The position numbers and the translations under genes are program-made. 64,000 bases of DNA from Xestospongia bergquistia (Eukaryota; Porifera; Demospongiae; Haplosclerida; Petrosiidae): NCBI GenBank assembly GCA_963965975.1, contig OZ014411.1:13408501-13472500 (forward strand). Direction: 5' to 3'. Below the pieces are notes generated by a model that worked only from the letters and a program-made list of their open reading frames with translations, had not been told where the DNA came from and did no database searches. Position 1 is the first letter of the stretch, and every line of letters begins with the position of its first letter. Positions 1 through 13,116 of the stretch are shown in pieces.

Positions 1-1353
1 ATTGTGTAGCTCATTCACTGAACCTATGCTTACAGGAATCTGGTAAGCAGTCCAAACCCATCAGAGATTCACTAGCACTAGTCATTGAATTGAATTGTCT
101 AATTTCATCAAAATATCCTCCAAGCACTTATCACTGTTTGAACGTATGCAATCTGAGCTTTCTTCTGGTTTACCTTCCTTGAAACCTTTATGTCCAACTT
201 GGTGGACAGTAAGAACTGGAGCCATACTTAGCATCATTCAAAACTACAAAGTATTGGAGGGTGAGTTGGATCTTTTAAGTCAAGACACAGATACAGGTGA
301 AGCAGCTTCCAAAGCTTCTGGGTTGCTCATAAATATGGAACAGTTTCACACATACTTTGGATTAAGATTATCATATTATGGTGTTTGTTACAACTGAACA
401 ACTAGCAACTACATTACAGAGGAAGGATATTACTGCTCAGATGTGTAGCCAAGGCATCCAGGCCGCAATAAAGTTCTTAGAACGGCAACGAACTGAGGCA
501 AACTTCAATTCTTTTTATGATGCCATTGTTGCTGAATCATTTGACTTAACGACAGAAACAAAACTCCCACGCAAACGACAATCACCTAAACAGATGGGAG
601 AATCCAATGGTTTCCATCCAAAAACACCACGAGAATTCTTTCGCCATTTGTCTTATGAGGCCATACATATAACAGCAAATGAAATTTCACGACGATTTGA
701 ACAGAAAGGGCTTGAGGATTCTTAATAAGATAGAAAATATTTTAATACCATCTTTGTAATGGCATTCTTACAAACCATCAAATGAGTTCAGTGACATGTA
801 CAAAGGGGATGTAGATTTTGAGAGATTGATGCCACAGCTTTCAATGCTACCAGAACTGGTAAAAGTTGCGAATAGGGACAGTTCAATTATAGTCAAAGAG
901 GTGAAGGCTATCAGCACCATATATGAAGTAATGAACACTACATCAATTAGAAAGGCAATGTTCTCAGAAATTCATAAACTTCTTTACCTATATTTAACAG
1001 TTCCCATGACTTCCACTTCAGCTGAGCATACATTTTCAACCTTAAGGAGACTGAAGAACTACTTACGTTCAAATATGTCACAAGAGCATTTGAACCATGT
1101 CATCATTTTACATACTCATAAACATTGCACAGATCAGATAAACTTGGAAAAATAGCAGAAGAATTTGTCACTTTTAATGATCATAGACTTCAATACTTTT
1201 GGCATTTTTGATAAGTTATTATCAGAATGTACACGTACATCTGATTATTACCTAATAAACACATTTACAACTGCATGAAATTAATTTTTTGGGTCAAATT
1301 ACATATTCATGATTTAAAGCCCCCTCAACTTTTGAATCATTCCTATCCCTATG
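1..1353 (+). pseudogene. Decayed hAT-family DNA transposase (ZMYM1/DUF4371-type)
   Basis: Transposase relic that enters from the left edge. The reading starts with CVAHSLNLCLQE (from base 3), which fits the conserved Cys-His-Leu-Asn part of the hAT RNase H-like core. It then continues in at least three frames: 95-397 (PTWWTVRTGAILSI), 378-725, and 796-1155. The last carries the hAT C-terminal dimerisation motif (TSAEHTFSTLRRLKNYLRS). The frame changes mean it is non-functional. The AT-poor end at about 1315-1353 (CCCCCTCAACTTTTGAATC then CCTATCCCTATG) resembles a decayed hAT 3' terminus. The 5' zinc-finger part lies outside the window. The family assignment rests on motif recognition and is secure for hAT, less so for the subfamily. 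Confidence 0.82.
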
Positions 1354-1402
1354 TGTAAATGGATAAACGAACACACTAGTATGATATATCCAGATAGACA
1401 CA

Positions 1403-1672
1403 TGTAACAATCAGAAAGAAGTTGAGCATGAGCTATCTGATCAAACGAGCAGATCACTTACGAATCCATTAATCACATTATGCATGTACACATGAACGGA
1501 TCATTTGGAATTAACCAATCAGATTAATTGCCCATAAAGCATAATCTGAACCACGGGTATAAAAGAACCATAATTATTATTATATTAATTATTCATTATA
1601 TCATTGACTTGATTTATCCTACCTATTATCTATTTAATTTATAATAAACTTTTACCAACCCTAACCATCACA
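1403..1672 (+). repeat. 5' LTR of the Gmr1-like element
   Basis: 270-bp direct terminal repeat starting TGTAACAATC and ending ATCACA. It contains a GGGTATAAAAG box near 1555, a plausible TATA promoter element, and matches 5858-6126 along its length. ACACA lies immediately outside. Confidence 0.9.
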
Positions 1673-2667
1673 CTTATTTTGGTGGCAGCAGTGGGATAGC
1701 AGCAATACCAGAATATGTTAATAATCAAGTATTCAAAAAGACGGAACAAACTATTGACAGGGGAATTCACTTTGGATTGTGACAACAACCAAGAATCGGC
1801 TATACCCCTAAACAACTAGAAGAAAATTATATAAAAAGGAGTCTAGTGGTATCAGACACTGAATCAGAAGCAGAGGAAAGCAAAAGACCTATAGATAAAA
1901 CTATCTCAAAGAAATGACAAAAGTCAAGTAAAAACACTATGATCAAATTATGCAAAGCATAGCTGGATGGATGGAACAACAACAATGACTTATGCAGGAG
2001 CTTGTGTCTGGAAAAACTACCAAAAGACCAGCCTTACAAATTACTCAATACAAACATGATGAAGATATTGAAGATTTTCTGGAGACATTCGAGAATAAGA
2101 TAAGACTTAATGACTACTCAAAGATGGATGGGTAGTGCAGTTAGTGCCTCTCTTACAAGGTAAATCCTGTTCAGGGTGTGCTGGTTTGGATTACACTGAT
2201 TACCATATGAAGAGGTCAAAGAGGCCTTAATGAGGTGATTTGATGTAACTCTAGAAGGCAGTAGAAGAACATTTCACGAACTAGTTTGAGACAAAAAAAG
2301 TAACCAGATGAATATATAATTCAAGCAGACAAATTGGCAGAGCAGTGGTTGACTCCTGATAAAGGACAAAGACAAATGAAAGAGAGATAGTAGTTGAGCA
2401 CGTACTTAACAAACTTCCCAGAGAAATGAGAACCTGGATCAGCAGGCAACAACCAAGCGACTCACATGAGTTAGTTGATCTGATGCAAGAGTTTAATTGG
2501 TCAAGGAAAAACCTAACTACAAAGGAAAATCAGGAGCCTACTATAACCAGGGATGGGGTGAAACAACTAAACCTCAGTCACAAAGAGACACCTATCATGC
2601 ATCTAAATCTAAGGTAACCAAATCAAAGCTAGAAAAAGACAACAGAAAGTCAAGTTACAAGGCCAGT

Positions 2668-2720
2668 TGCTATCAATGTGGCAAGAAAGATCATGTGAAA
2701 CGAGAATGCCCTGAAAGGAA
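2668..2720 (+). other. Gag CCHC zinc knuckle (fossil element part)
   Basis: CYQCGKKDHVKREC fits C-X2-C-X4-H-X4-C, the retroelement nucleocapsid knuckle that binds packaged RNA. It lies between the gag-like region (about 1920-2650) and the protease region (about 2800-3060) of the LTR fossil. Confidence 0.85.
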
Positions 2721-3339
2721 CAAACTCTACAATTCAAGTACAAAAGCACAGAGATGATTAATCTATCAGGGACTGGGGAAGTTAATGGATCCCGGTGAAA
2801 TGAATCCAAATTGAAAGTGGAGCATCCAGAACTGTGGTAGACAGTAGGCTAGTAGCTCAGGAGTTATTGAAGAAACAACTTTCTCTGCATCCTTTGGAAA
2901 TGGAACATGACAATATCCATTGGTTCAAGTACAAATTAAATTTGATGGAGAAGAATATACAGTAAAAGCTGCTGTAGAAGGGAAGAGAATTCAACAATTA
3001 ATGATCACTCAGAAAATGTTGGCACCAAGCCTGACCAAAGGGAACCGATGATGGTAAGACATGTGAATTACCAGACTTATTTCCTTTTGAGGATGAACTG
3101 TTTGAACAACTAGGAAAAGAAAAGATACTAAAGTCCTTGGGTAATAAAGAGAAAGTTTAATTTACAACATGTCAAAACAACAGAAATACCAATGTCACCT
3201 CTGCTCAAGGAAGAGCAGGAAAAATATCCAGTAGTACAAAAATGATTAAAAAGAGCATCCTTCTTGAGTAACAAGGATAAAAGGTATTCTCTTTAGAAGA
3301 TGGTGTCCTAGAGATTTGCCAGGAATAGCATACGATCAA

Positions 3340-4440
3340 GTACTACTACCAAAGAAATATTGAGACCAAATACTAAAATTAGCACACAGTGTACCTATGG
3401 CAGGACACCTAGGAAAAGAGAAAACAGCTAAATGGATACTCAAAAGATTTTACTGACCTACCCTCTTTCATGATGTGAAACAATACTGCAAAGCCTGCCT
3501 AGAATGTCAACGCGTTGGAGGCAGGAAGACTAAAGTACCAACGATACATCTACTGATCATGGGAGAACCTTTCAAATGAATTACTATGAATATAATGGAA
3601 CTGCTACCCAGGATTTGGAAAGGAAATCAGTATATACTTGTAATCAGTGACTACGCAACTCGATATCCAGAAGCTATACCAATCAGCAACTTTACAGGGG
3701 TAAGAGTAGTCAAAGAACTAATTATTCTCTTTGCCAGGCATTGTATCCCAGAAGAAATCCTAACAGACCAGGGACCGATTTCACTCGGAGGACTATATCA
3801 GATGTTGGGGATTAAAGCTATATGACTGAGTCCATATCATCCTCAAACAAACAGCCTAGTTGAATGATTTAATAAAACATTATAACTGATGCCTAGAAAA
3901 GTCCTAGCAGAGGAAGGAAAGACATGGGATAAAATGCTACTACATTATGTACACTTTGCATTTTGAGTCCACTGTTGGACTCAATACTTTCGACTTATTG
4001 TATGGCAGAGATTTTAAAGGATTATTGGAAGTACTTAAGGAAGAATGGATAGAAGACGAAGATGAAGATAAGGACATCCTCACTTATGTAAATCAAGTAT
4101 GCAGTAGATTAGAATCAGCTAAAGAAATATTTGAACAAAACGCTAACACAGCCCAACAGAAACAGAGAGAACATTGTGATCAAAAGGCTAGAAAACTACA
4201 GTGAACCCAGGAGACAAGATGTTATTGTTACTACCAGATAGCAGTAAGAAGTTCGCAGCTAAGTGGCAAGGACCATACCAAGTCATGAAACGAGTAGGAA
4301 AAGTCAATTACAAGATCAAAAGGCCAGAAAAAGAGGAAAGGAAACAGATATTCCATCTCAATTTACTCAAACGATGGCATGATAAACCTCAGGAAGTCTA
4401 CTACGTAAGTACTATACAAGAAGATGAAGAAACACCATAA
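3340..4440 (+). other. Integrase region of the Gmr1-like fossil
   Basis: Holds an HHCC zinc-binding similarity (about 3380-3510), a catalytic-core similarity (about 3590-3900, with motifs such as YILVISDYATRYPEA and EILTDQG) and a C-terminal GPY/F-like module (KWQGPYQVMKR, about 4260-4400). Its position upstream of reverse transcriptase is the diagnostic oddity of the element. Broken. Confidence 0.82.
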
Positions 4441-4619
4441 TATGACTGGAGAAATGAAAAAGGAGATTTCAAGTTCGGCAAAAAACTTTCATATAAACAA
4501 ATGGATCAGTTGGTTCACTTACTGATCCATTTGTAACACCGAGCAAACCCAGATGAACTGACAAAGCCAGACACAGAATTGTCACAGATGGAATCCAACC
4601 AGTAAGACAGAAACCCTGT

Positions 4620-5830
4620 TGTATACCTCATGCCTTCAAAGACCAAGTGATGTTAGAATTGGTTGAAATGGAGCAAGCTGGAATAATAGAGAAATCAAAC
4701 AGTAATGGGCAATTCCAATGGTCATCGTAAAGAAGAAAGATGGAAGCGTCAGGACATGTATAGACTATTGGAAGTTAAACCAAGTGACCAAATTTGACAC
4801 ATACCTATGCCCAGAATGGAAGACTTACTTAATTCAATTGGAAGAGCAAAGCACATAACTACACTCGACCTAGCTAAAGATTATTGGGAAGTGCCTATGT
4901 CTACCAAGGATAAAGAGAAGAATGCCTTCACCAGCCCAACGGGTCTCTACCAATTCACTGTGATGCCATTTGGATTGAGTGGAGCACCAGCTACATTCCA
5001 ACGGATGATGGATTCAGTATTAAAAGGAACAGAAACATACACAGGAATATATCTGGATGATGTAGTGGTACATAGTGATGACTGGCACAAACACCTGAAA
5101 CACCTTTAAACAGTACTTCAGAAACTCAGTGAAGCATGACTGACCATCAAACCAAAGAAATGTATATTTGGAGTGGACAAGTGTACTTACTTAGGGCATA
5201 AAATCAGAGAAGGAGTGACGCCTGAAGAAAGCAAGATAGAAGCCATTAGAAACCTAACAAGACCAACCACAAAGTGAGAATATTTCTGGAAATGAAAGGT
5301 TATTAACTTATTACCATAGATTTATTCACCGAATTAACCAAGAAACAAGCACCGGAACAAGTGGAATTGACAGCATAAATAGAACATTCCTTCCAGACTC
5401 TCAAACAAGCACTAACTTCATCTACTATCATGAGAAATCCAGACTTCACTAAACACTTCATATTACAGATTGATGCATTCAGAGTGGGAGTAGGAACTGT
5501 ACTTAGCAAGGGAGAAGATGTCAATCAACCCATAGAGTACTTCAGTAGGAAGCTACTATCACAAGAACAAAACTATTCTGATATTGAGAAAGAATGTCAA
5601 GCAATCCTGTTAGGAGTAAAGCCTTCAAAACTTGCCTACTTGGCAAACCATTCATTGTTCAGACAGATTACCGAGCTCTCCAATGGATAAATAAATTCAA
5701 AGATAAGAATCGAAGATTAACAAGATGGAGTTTAGCATTTCAACCGTACACATTCACAGTTCAAAATAGAAAGGTCTGAGACAATACTAATGCTAATGAA
5801 CTCTCTTGCTTGGAAACTGAAGAACCACAC
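4620..5830 (+). other. Reverse transcriptase and RNase H region of the Gmr1-like fossil
   Basis: RT palm motifs are legible (HITTLDLAKDYWEVPM, FTVMPFGLSGAPATFQRMM, and YLDD near 5050), followed by RNase H similarity (PIEYFSRKLLSQEQNYSDIE, about 5530-5600). It is the last coding part before the purine tract and 3' LTR. Broken. Confidence 0.88.
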
Positions 5831-5857
5831 TTTGTGCTAGAGAAGGAAGGGGGAAAA

Positions 5858-6126
5858 TGTAACAATCAAAAAGAAGTTGAGCATGAGCTATTGGATAAAA
5901 CGAGTGGATCACTTATGATTCCACCAATCACATCACGCACGCATACATGCACAAATCATTTTAAAATTGACCAATCAGATTAATTACCTGTAAAGTGAGA
6001 TCTGAACCACGGGTATAAAAAGACCATAATTATCATTATATTAATTATTCATTATATTATTGATTTGATTTATCTTCCCTATTATCTATTTAACTTACAA
6101 GTTTTTTTCTAACTCTGACCGTTACA
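5858..6126 (+). repeat. 3' LTR of the Gmr1-like element
   Basis: 269-bp partner of the 5' LTR. It starts TGTAACAATC after a purine-rich tract and ends GTTACA, followed by the second ACACA target copy (6127-6131). Confidence 0.9.
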
Positions 6127-6179
6127 ACACAATTTGATGTTAACTTACTTCAGAGGTGCTTCTGCTTTGTTCAGTTTAC

Positions 6180-6332
6180 TGTAAATGTTCTCTCATTATT
6201 TCGACTTCTCTACTTTTAGTTTCTATATCTTGAATAAGTGCTCTAGCTTGTTTCAAGTGCTCCTCTATCTCTGATGAGAGTTGATCGGATATTTGATGTA
6301 AAGTTGTCTTCTCCTCTTTCAGTTTAGATAAT
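6180..6332 (-). CDS. Possible coiled-coil exon, unidentified gene
   Basis: On the minus strand an acceptor (CATGTTTTTAG, AG at 6334-6333) is followed by 153 bp of open sequence ending at a GTAAAC donor (GT at 6179-6178). It encodes about 50 residues rich in E, K, L, Q and I (for example QISDQLSSEIEEHLKQAR) with heptad spacing typical of a coiled coil. Entry and exit phases agree (1 base before, 2 after) and 153 is a multiple of three. If the donor is not used, the frame stops two bases further on. No partner exon was found and the family is not recognised. It starts about 50 bp past the LTR fossil's target site, so the LTR element may have landed in this gene's intron or 3' flank. Confidence 0.35.
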
Positions 6333-7563
6333 CTAAAAACATGAGATTTAAATTTCAAAGTATCTCTCAATCTCTATACATGAAAATGAAGTATGAGGAT
6401 TGGAAATGATACTTCTTTTTCATACAATTTTTATGATATGGTATCAGAGTCAATCTCTAATATGGAAATGAGACTTTATTACAAAAGTCTCATTCCTGTT
6501 CTAATTATTACTGTTATATACAGTAGTTGTAAAGACTAAATAGCAAGAAAAAGAGCTATTATAGTTTTTCCTTTATTTTGTTTGCGATACTTTCACATAA
6601 CACATTCAACTAGTTAGAATTTATAAAAATATATAAAAGATCAATCTTACATAAAGTAGATAGTAGAAAACCTCATTATATCTTCTCCAATATAGTTATC
6701 AATGTCTCACTATAGAATTAAAGAAATAGCTTAGCACAAAATTGTCAAATTAATGATAGATCAAACTTACAATCTAAGTTATCAGAGAACCTCAACATTA
6801 TGTACACTTATATAGTAGACCAAAGTCCACCTAAAAATTAAAGTATATGTTTAGTACAGAACAGTTCATATTATTATAACAGATATAACTAAAGGTGGCT
6901 TCACATAACTACAATAGTATGTGGATCATGTTGTGTTCTTTGCATCGCATTGCATAGCGTAGTATCAATGCTGTTCATATAAATGGGAAGATACATGTGA
7001 ACAAAACTCCGCCTTTATCGTTATAAACTCTATTAGTGCAAAATGGAGACTAAAGTTCTGTTTGCTTTCCTTTACAGACAATGAAGAAGGTGACCAAAAC
7101 AAAGAAGAACTATGTGGGTGTGTCCTATATTTACTCAACAGCTGTATATTATTTCTGTGTGCTCTTTGTCAGTTACCTGGCTTGCCATTTCTTCCATGCA
7201 TCGATTCTATCCTCACATTGCCGTTTGTGCATTGTGCACACACTGTGTTCATAAATTGATGTACGTACCCAACGTGACGTGATTCAAGGCTTTGCATCAT
7301 TATGTGAACCAGCCTTTGCAATAGTCATCAGTTAATGTAGATCAGATCATCGCTACCAGTGATCATTAAACCTGAACAATAAGTGTTACAGAATGGTCTC
7401 AGAAAATGGACGTGTAAGATAACATACACAGGAACTATTACTTAACAAAAAGTCATAATAAGTACCAGAGTTGTTTGTAATAGTCACAGAAGATATAATT
7501 ATAACTGAACAAAAACTTTATAATGTACACTGCAATACAATATAATACAAGACATTTTTGTGG

Positions 7564-7955
7564 TTGGGCATTAAGAAGTATGCACTTGTCATGGGACTAG
7601 CTAAGTCTAGCTTAGATCACATTACAAGAGCTTGGGCATTAAGAGGTGTCTACATGTCAAATAGATAAGAATCACAAAAGAGGAAGGACACTGTCACTAC
7701 AGCTGAACAAACAAAGGGAGAGGGAGATAATAGTTCTATGGATCATATTACAACAGCTTGGGTAGAGGTATGTACATATCATGGGACTAGCTTGGATGGT
7801 ATTACAACAGCTTGGGCATTAAGAGGGGTGTACATGTCAAATAGATAAGAATCACAAAAGAGGAAGGACACAGTCACTACAGCTAAACAAACAAAGGGGG
7901 AGGGAGACAATAGTACAATGGATCATATTACAACAGCTTGGGTATTAAAAGGGGA
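7564..7955. repeat. Tandem duplication, period 180 bp
   Basis: CTTGGGCATTAAGAGG recurs at 7631 and 7811, exactly 180 bp apart. The following ~110 bp (TACATGTCAAATAGATAAG, then AGAGGAAGGACAC and the CACTACAGCT tract) are nearly identical. Partial copies lie at both edges (ATTACAACAGCTTGGG again near 7927), giving a little over two units. Confidence 0.85.
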
Positions 7956-8443
7956 GTAGGTTGGATTGTTACATGTTCTAATGGCTTTATAGAATAGGCT
8001 GATGAATAAACTGTTAAAATTCTTAAAAGGATTTCAAAGACTATAGGACATCTGAAATGGAATAACAAACTTCAAATTATTAGATTTAGTCTTGCCTACA
8101 TACCTGAAACATGAATGTAACAATTTAATACAGTTAATGGATTTTCAATGAGATTTCAGTGGGTACAGGGTGGGTGTGTCTTTACATTGGCAGGCTGAAG
8201 GTCATTAACTGTCTCCACTAATAACCTTAATGTTATATGAATAATTTAATGTAAAATACTGTACATGTAAATTACAAGTTTTATATGGGGTTAAAATTAT
8301 AGCATCTGGTACTCTGTACTTTAACATATACATATACTTGAGTATTTATATAATTGGTTTCAAAGGATGTCAAAACTAACCAGATATTTATGTTTATATT
8401 TACCTTTATTTCATACTAAACAACAATATGAGTAAATATACAA

Positions 8444-8546
8444 TGATATACAAACATTTACTGAATAGTATACTGACTACACAAAGACAATACACGGAGT
8501 TATACAAACATTTACTGAATAGTATACTGACTTACATAAGTTTAAT
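8444..8546. repeat. Short direct repeat, period 60 bp
   Basis: ATACAAACATTTACTGAATA followed by GTATACTGAC occurs twice, at about 8448 and 8508, as a simple tandem duplication. Confidence 0.75.
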
Positions 8547-9239
8547 ACATTTACTATCTTCTAGAGTAATGTTTCTGGTGAGAGTGGACAGAGATTGTGG
8601 GTGTGTCAATAATTTAGATTCCTTGATGAAGTGTGTCTTGTTTTATCCAGTCTTCTGGAAGACAAAGATATAGAACAATGGAAATAATTAAAGAAAGTAG
8701 AGACAAATGAATAGTCTAGTAAGCTTCCTGATTTTGTATGTGTGTGAGATATAATAACAGTAAGTCATTTCATGCTTAGAGATAGTGTTGTCATAACAAT
8801 GATATTGACCTATTGAGTTAATACATGTTGTAACAGTCACTTTATTAGTAATTGTAACAAAATATTAGGACTATAAATCTTGGGAGAGGGTGTACCATTA
8901 CCTGTACCATTAATAATATCTCTAGAACAAAAATACAAGTACAATATTATGTATGTTAGTTAATATGTAATGATCAATGCACATATGACATCACTACTAT
9001 ATAATTACCTTATATATCCATCTATCTATATGTCCATCATCAATCCATCCATCCAATCAACTACTCATATAATTGTATCAAAATTTACACATATCTAAAA
9101 TATTGTGATCAGTATAATCTGGTAGAAATGCTCAAATAGAATGAGCTACTAATAGAAACCATTTATATTTTGTCAATCATTTTCTAAGTTTTTTCTATGT
9201 TTATATATTTATAAAATTAATAATGATAACAGGAGTTAC

Positions 9240-10445
<1,206 letters not shown>

Positions 10446-10789
10446 CAACATTCCCAGAGAAACTACTGTTTGGTCAACAGGTACTCGAGCAAACCACAAT
10501 GTTTTTACGTAGTAGCATAATGTTACGTGGTAATTACTGCTAACAAAGTCTTCACATGTTTCTTCAGAACTTAACACATGGGAAGCTGCTGTTGTCTTGT
10601 TCTTTGTTCTTAGGCCTTTTCATAACTTAACACTTAATTTGATGTCATATTCAGTGTAAAATTAATAATTTCTTAAGTCAGTGAGTAGTTTATCTTGCTT
10701 GCTGCTGTTATGATGGATTGGCTGTGGGGGTGATACCATGTTACGTAATTATTACAAGCCACAGTTATGTAATATTACATAGTTAATGA

Positions 10790-11911
10790 AATCCTGTGCA
10801 TTTGGTTGGAGTTGTTGAGTTGCCATTTAATAATTTTGAAGAACTTGATGTTAGAGTGAAGTTACTTGCTCCTTGGTATAGTTGTAATGATACATCTGAT
10901 TGGGTCAGACTTGCTGAAGCAACAATTGTTAAAGAAAATAAAAATAGTTAGCAAAATATATGTATGTAAATATATGCATATATGAAGTGAGTTTCAATTA
11001 AGACCACTTCAAAGCATTGCAAGATCGGTTAAATCTATTATTAAGTGTTGAGTAGGTCCAATGAACCATAAACATCATATCAGTGAAAAACATTTTAGTT
11101 ACACAGTAATTGTAGCCATAAACACAAATAAATGTGTGTGTACAACATGTGATACCTATGTCTATTATGCATAGGTAACAAGAGAAAGAATGCCAAGAGC
11201 CCTTCAAAGCAATTAATCCTAAAAAGAAGCAAGTCCTATATTAAATAGGTTTAAAATATGTCAAGTACTACGTACTGGTACTATTATTCTTTAGGTTTGT
11301 GAAATGTTAAAGCATCTTTCAACACAGACTTGCTAAATCTGGTTAATAATGCTAAAAAGGCAGTGTTCCCATGACTATTACTACATCTGTAGCTACCAAT
11401 ACATTGGGTTCACCAAATGATACTGTCATTGCCAATAGCACAGATGGTCCTGAATCTTGTACTTATTCATTAAGATGTGATGGATATTGACCTTCCACAT
11501 TATCTCGAAATAATCAATCTACCAACCTTTGCAATGATTACAAAAGCATAGTTTCTAGTAATGAAGTAATGACTAATAGTACTTCAATTATTATTAACAC
11601 AGTCTCAATTCCATCTACCAATCTATCAGAGACAGGTCCTATCACCAACACTTTTCAATCCTACAATGCTTCCTACTTATTACCATCTCATCTGAATATT
11701 TTGGGTGTGAAATTGAAGCTTAAGATTATCCTTCTATAAATATGAAGCACACAATTACTACAGCACTTTTTAGGTCATAATCAATTTCCAAATCTTATAG
11801 CTCCCAGTATCAATCACAGCTATTGTCTCTAATAGTAACTCTAGCTCTATAGTCATTTTCTGTTCTGACACCATATTTGTATCCATTTTTATAACGATTT
11901 CAGTTGCCTGA
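10790..11911 (+). pseudogene. Membrane-protein-like relic, Ser/Thr-rich, unidentified
   Basis: Three coding-looking pieces lie in line. The first, 10790-10951, is an open frame of 53 codons without an ATG (ELPFNNFEELDVRVKLLAPW). The second, 11371-11739, is about 120 codons with one internal TGA, rich in Ser, Thr and Asn with several N-x-S/T sequons (NDT, NST, NQS, NLS, NAS). The third, about 11829-11911, has a short Ser/Asn-rich run then a ~20-residue hydrophobic segment (IVIFCSDTIFVSIFITISVA). The order resembles an extracellular domain, a mucin-like stalk and a transmembrane helix. No family was recognised. The internal stop and missing splice sites suggest a decayed gene. Confidence 0.33.
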
Positions 11912-12899
11912 ATTAGTAATTTTATTGCATCTCAACCATTTTATATAATTATCAAATTAGGATGAATCAGATGCATGTTGTGTCAGTCCATATTGTCCTG
12001 GTTTACATAGCTAGGTTCAGGGTCAACTGACCTGAACTATGTAAGCTGTTGTTTAACTTTTTATTGATTATAATTGTGCTTCTTTAGGTATACAGAGTTT
12101 AGAATGAATGTTCCAAGGCGAAAACAGCTACAAAGGATGGAAGAGCAGTTTGTACAACTATAATAATTATAGACAAAATGATGATTATAGAGATAACAAC
12201 ACTTCTCTCTACTTACAAGTACCAATCCAGAATTGATTTGTTACAATCAATTCATAGAACATGCTGTAAGTGCTTGCTACAAATGTTTACCTTCACCTTT
12301 GAAGACAGTCTGTTTTTTTGCAATACATATAGCATGAAGGTATTTCATTGGGAGATATGAAGAAGATGGAAAGACACAAGAATATTAAGGAAAATGAACA
12401 CCCCTTTTGGACACAAAAAGACTGTATTTGAGAAAAACAACAGCATAAAGGAAATTTATAGAACGATTAACACTCCAAAAGCTGCTTTTGTTTGCATTGA
12501 ATATTATTGTATTAATTTAGCAGATATTTCCTGCCCGTCACTAACGCTACGATATCGTGCGCGATATCTCAAAAGTCAATGAATTCGAATACAACATGTC
12601 ACGTGATTACGCAAGTAGTTTTGCCAAGGTACATTCAGTACCAACTAAACAAGAGACATAGTGGGAAATTGTTACTATTTTATAGCAAGGAACAATGAAA
12701 TACAAAACAGCATAATGAACTGAAATGGCTAGTTTATACAACTATTCTTTTATGCAATGTCTGACTTGGTGACACACCTCTTGGTCAGCCAGACTGTCTC
12801 TCATTAGACATTTGTGTTTAATGAAAATCAAGTCCTTATTGGAAGACTATCTTGAAAATGATGCGAAAATGTGTTGGTTGTCATAGTATAGTGATATTA

Positions 12900-12929
12900 T
12901 CATATGCCTATGAATTCATAGGCATATGA
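12900..12929. repeat. Perfect 30-bp palindrome
   Basis: TCATATGCCTATGAA is followed at once by its exact reverse complement, with no loop. The next flanking pair does not match. Confidence 0.97.
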
Positions 12930-13050
12930 GGGCCATAAATATTGGGGAGGCTGACTGAGCATAGCGTAGTGGGGGGAGGGGAGTAACAATAAATTCTCTT
13001 CAACAGAGTCTGAGTCTTCATGATGTCCTTTTGAAGCTAAAGTAATAGTT

Positions 13051-13116
13051 CAATTGGAATGTGAATAAACAATTATGCTCTTCAAAGAGCATAATTGTTT
13101 ATTCACATTCCAATTG
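13051..13116. repeat. Perfect 32-bp inverted repeat with 2-nt spacer
   Basis: The left arm (13051-13082) starts CAATTGGAATGTGAATAAAC. The right arm (13085-13116) is its exact reverse complement, separated only by CA. No mismatch was seen. The loop is too short for an ordinary pre-miRNA, so a recent inverted duplication or a cruciform-forming sequence is more likely. Confidence 0.97.

Larger units (their letters stand above)
1403..6126 (+). mobile_element. Ty3/gypsy-class LTR retrotransposon fossil, Gmr1-like domain order
   Basis: Fossil LTR element bounded by TG...CA LTRs (1403-1672 and 5858-6126) and a 5-bp target duplication ACACA (1398-1402, 6127-6131). Inside lie a gag-like region with one CCHC knuckle, a protease region, an integrase with HHCC and catalytic-core similarity plus a GPY/F-like tail, and then reverse transcriptase and RNase H. 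Integrase before reverse transcriptase is the reverse of standard Ty3/gypsy order and is known in the Gmr1-like lineage. A TGGTGGCAG tract (from 1680) sits where a primer-binding site is expected, and a purine tract (5841-5857) abuts the 3' LTR. The LTRs differ at roughly one position in seven by eye, so the insertion is old. The element is broken, with a dozen or more disruptions. Confidence 0.85.
6400..9239. other. AT-rich non-coding stretch
   Basis: No gene could be supported. It holds the 180-bp tandem duplication near 7560-7960, a 60-bp direct repeat at 8440-8550, and a low-complexity ATCC/ATCT patch at 9016-9056. Short open frames near 7062-7260 have no recognisable family. Confidence 0.5.

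Noticed and set aside
6434-6452. TGGTATCAGAGTC, resembling a Ty1/copia primer-binding site
   Set aside because: No LTR precedes it and no copia domains follow. The match is short and probably chance.
7062-7260. Small frames after an acceptor-like TTTGCTTTCCTTTACAG, including a 57-codon one starting at 7081
   Set aside because: Hydrophobic and Cys-rich but unlike any known family. Two overlapping frames are equally open, and no partner exon was found.
13051-13116. microRNA precursor
   Set aside because: The 2-nt loop and perfect 32-bp stem do not fit a normal precursor.
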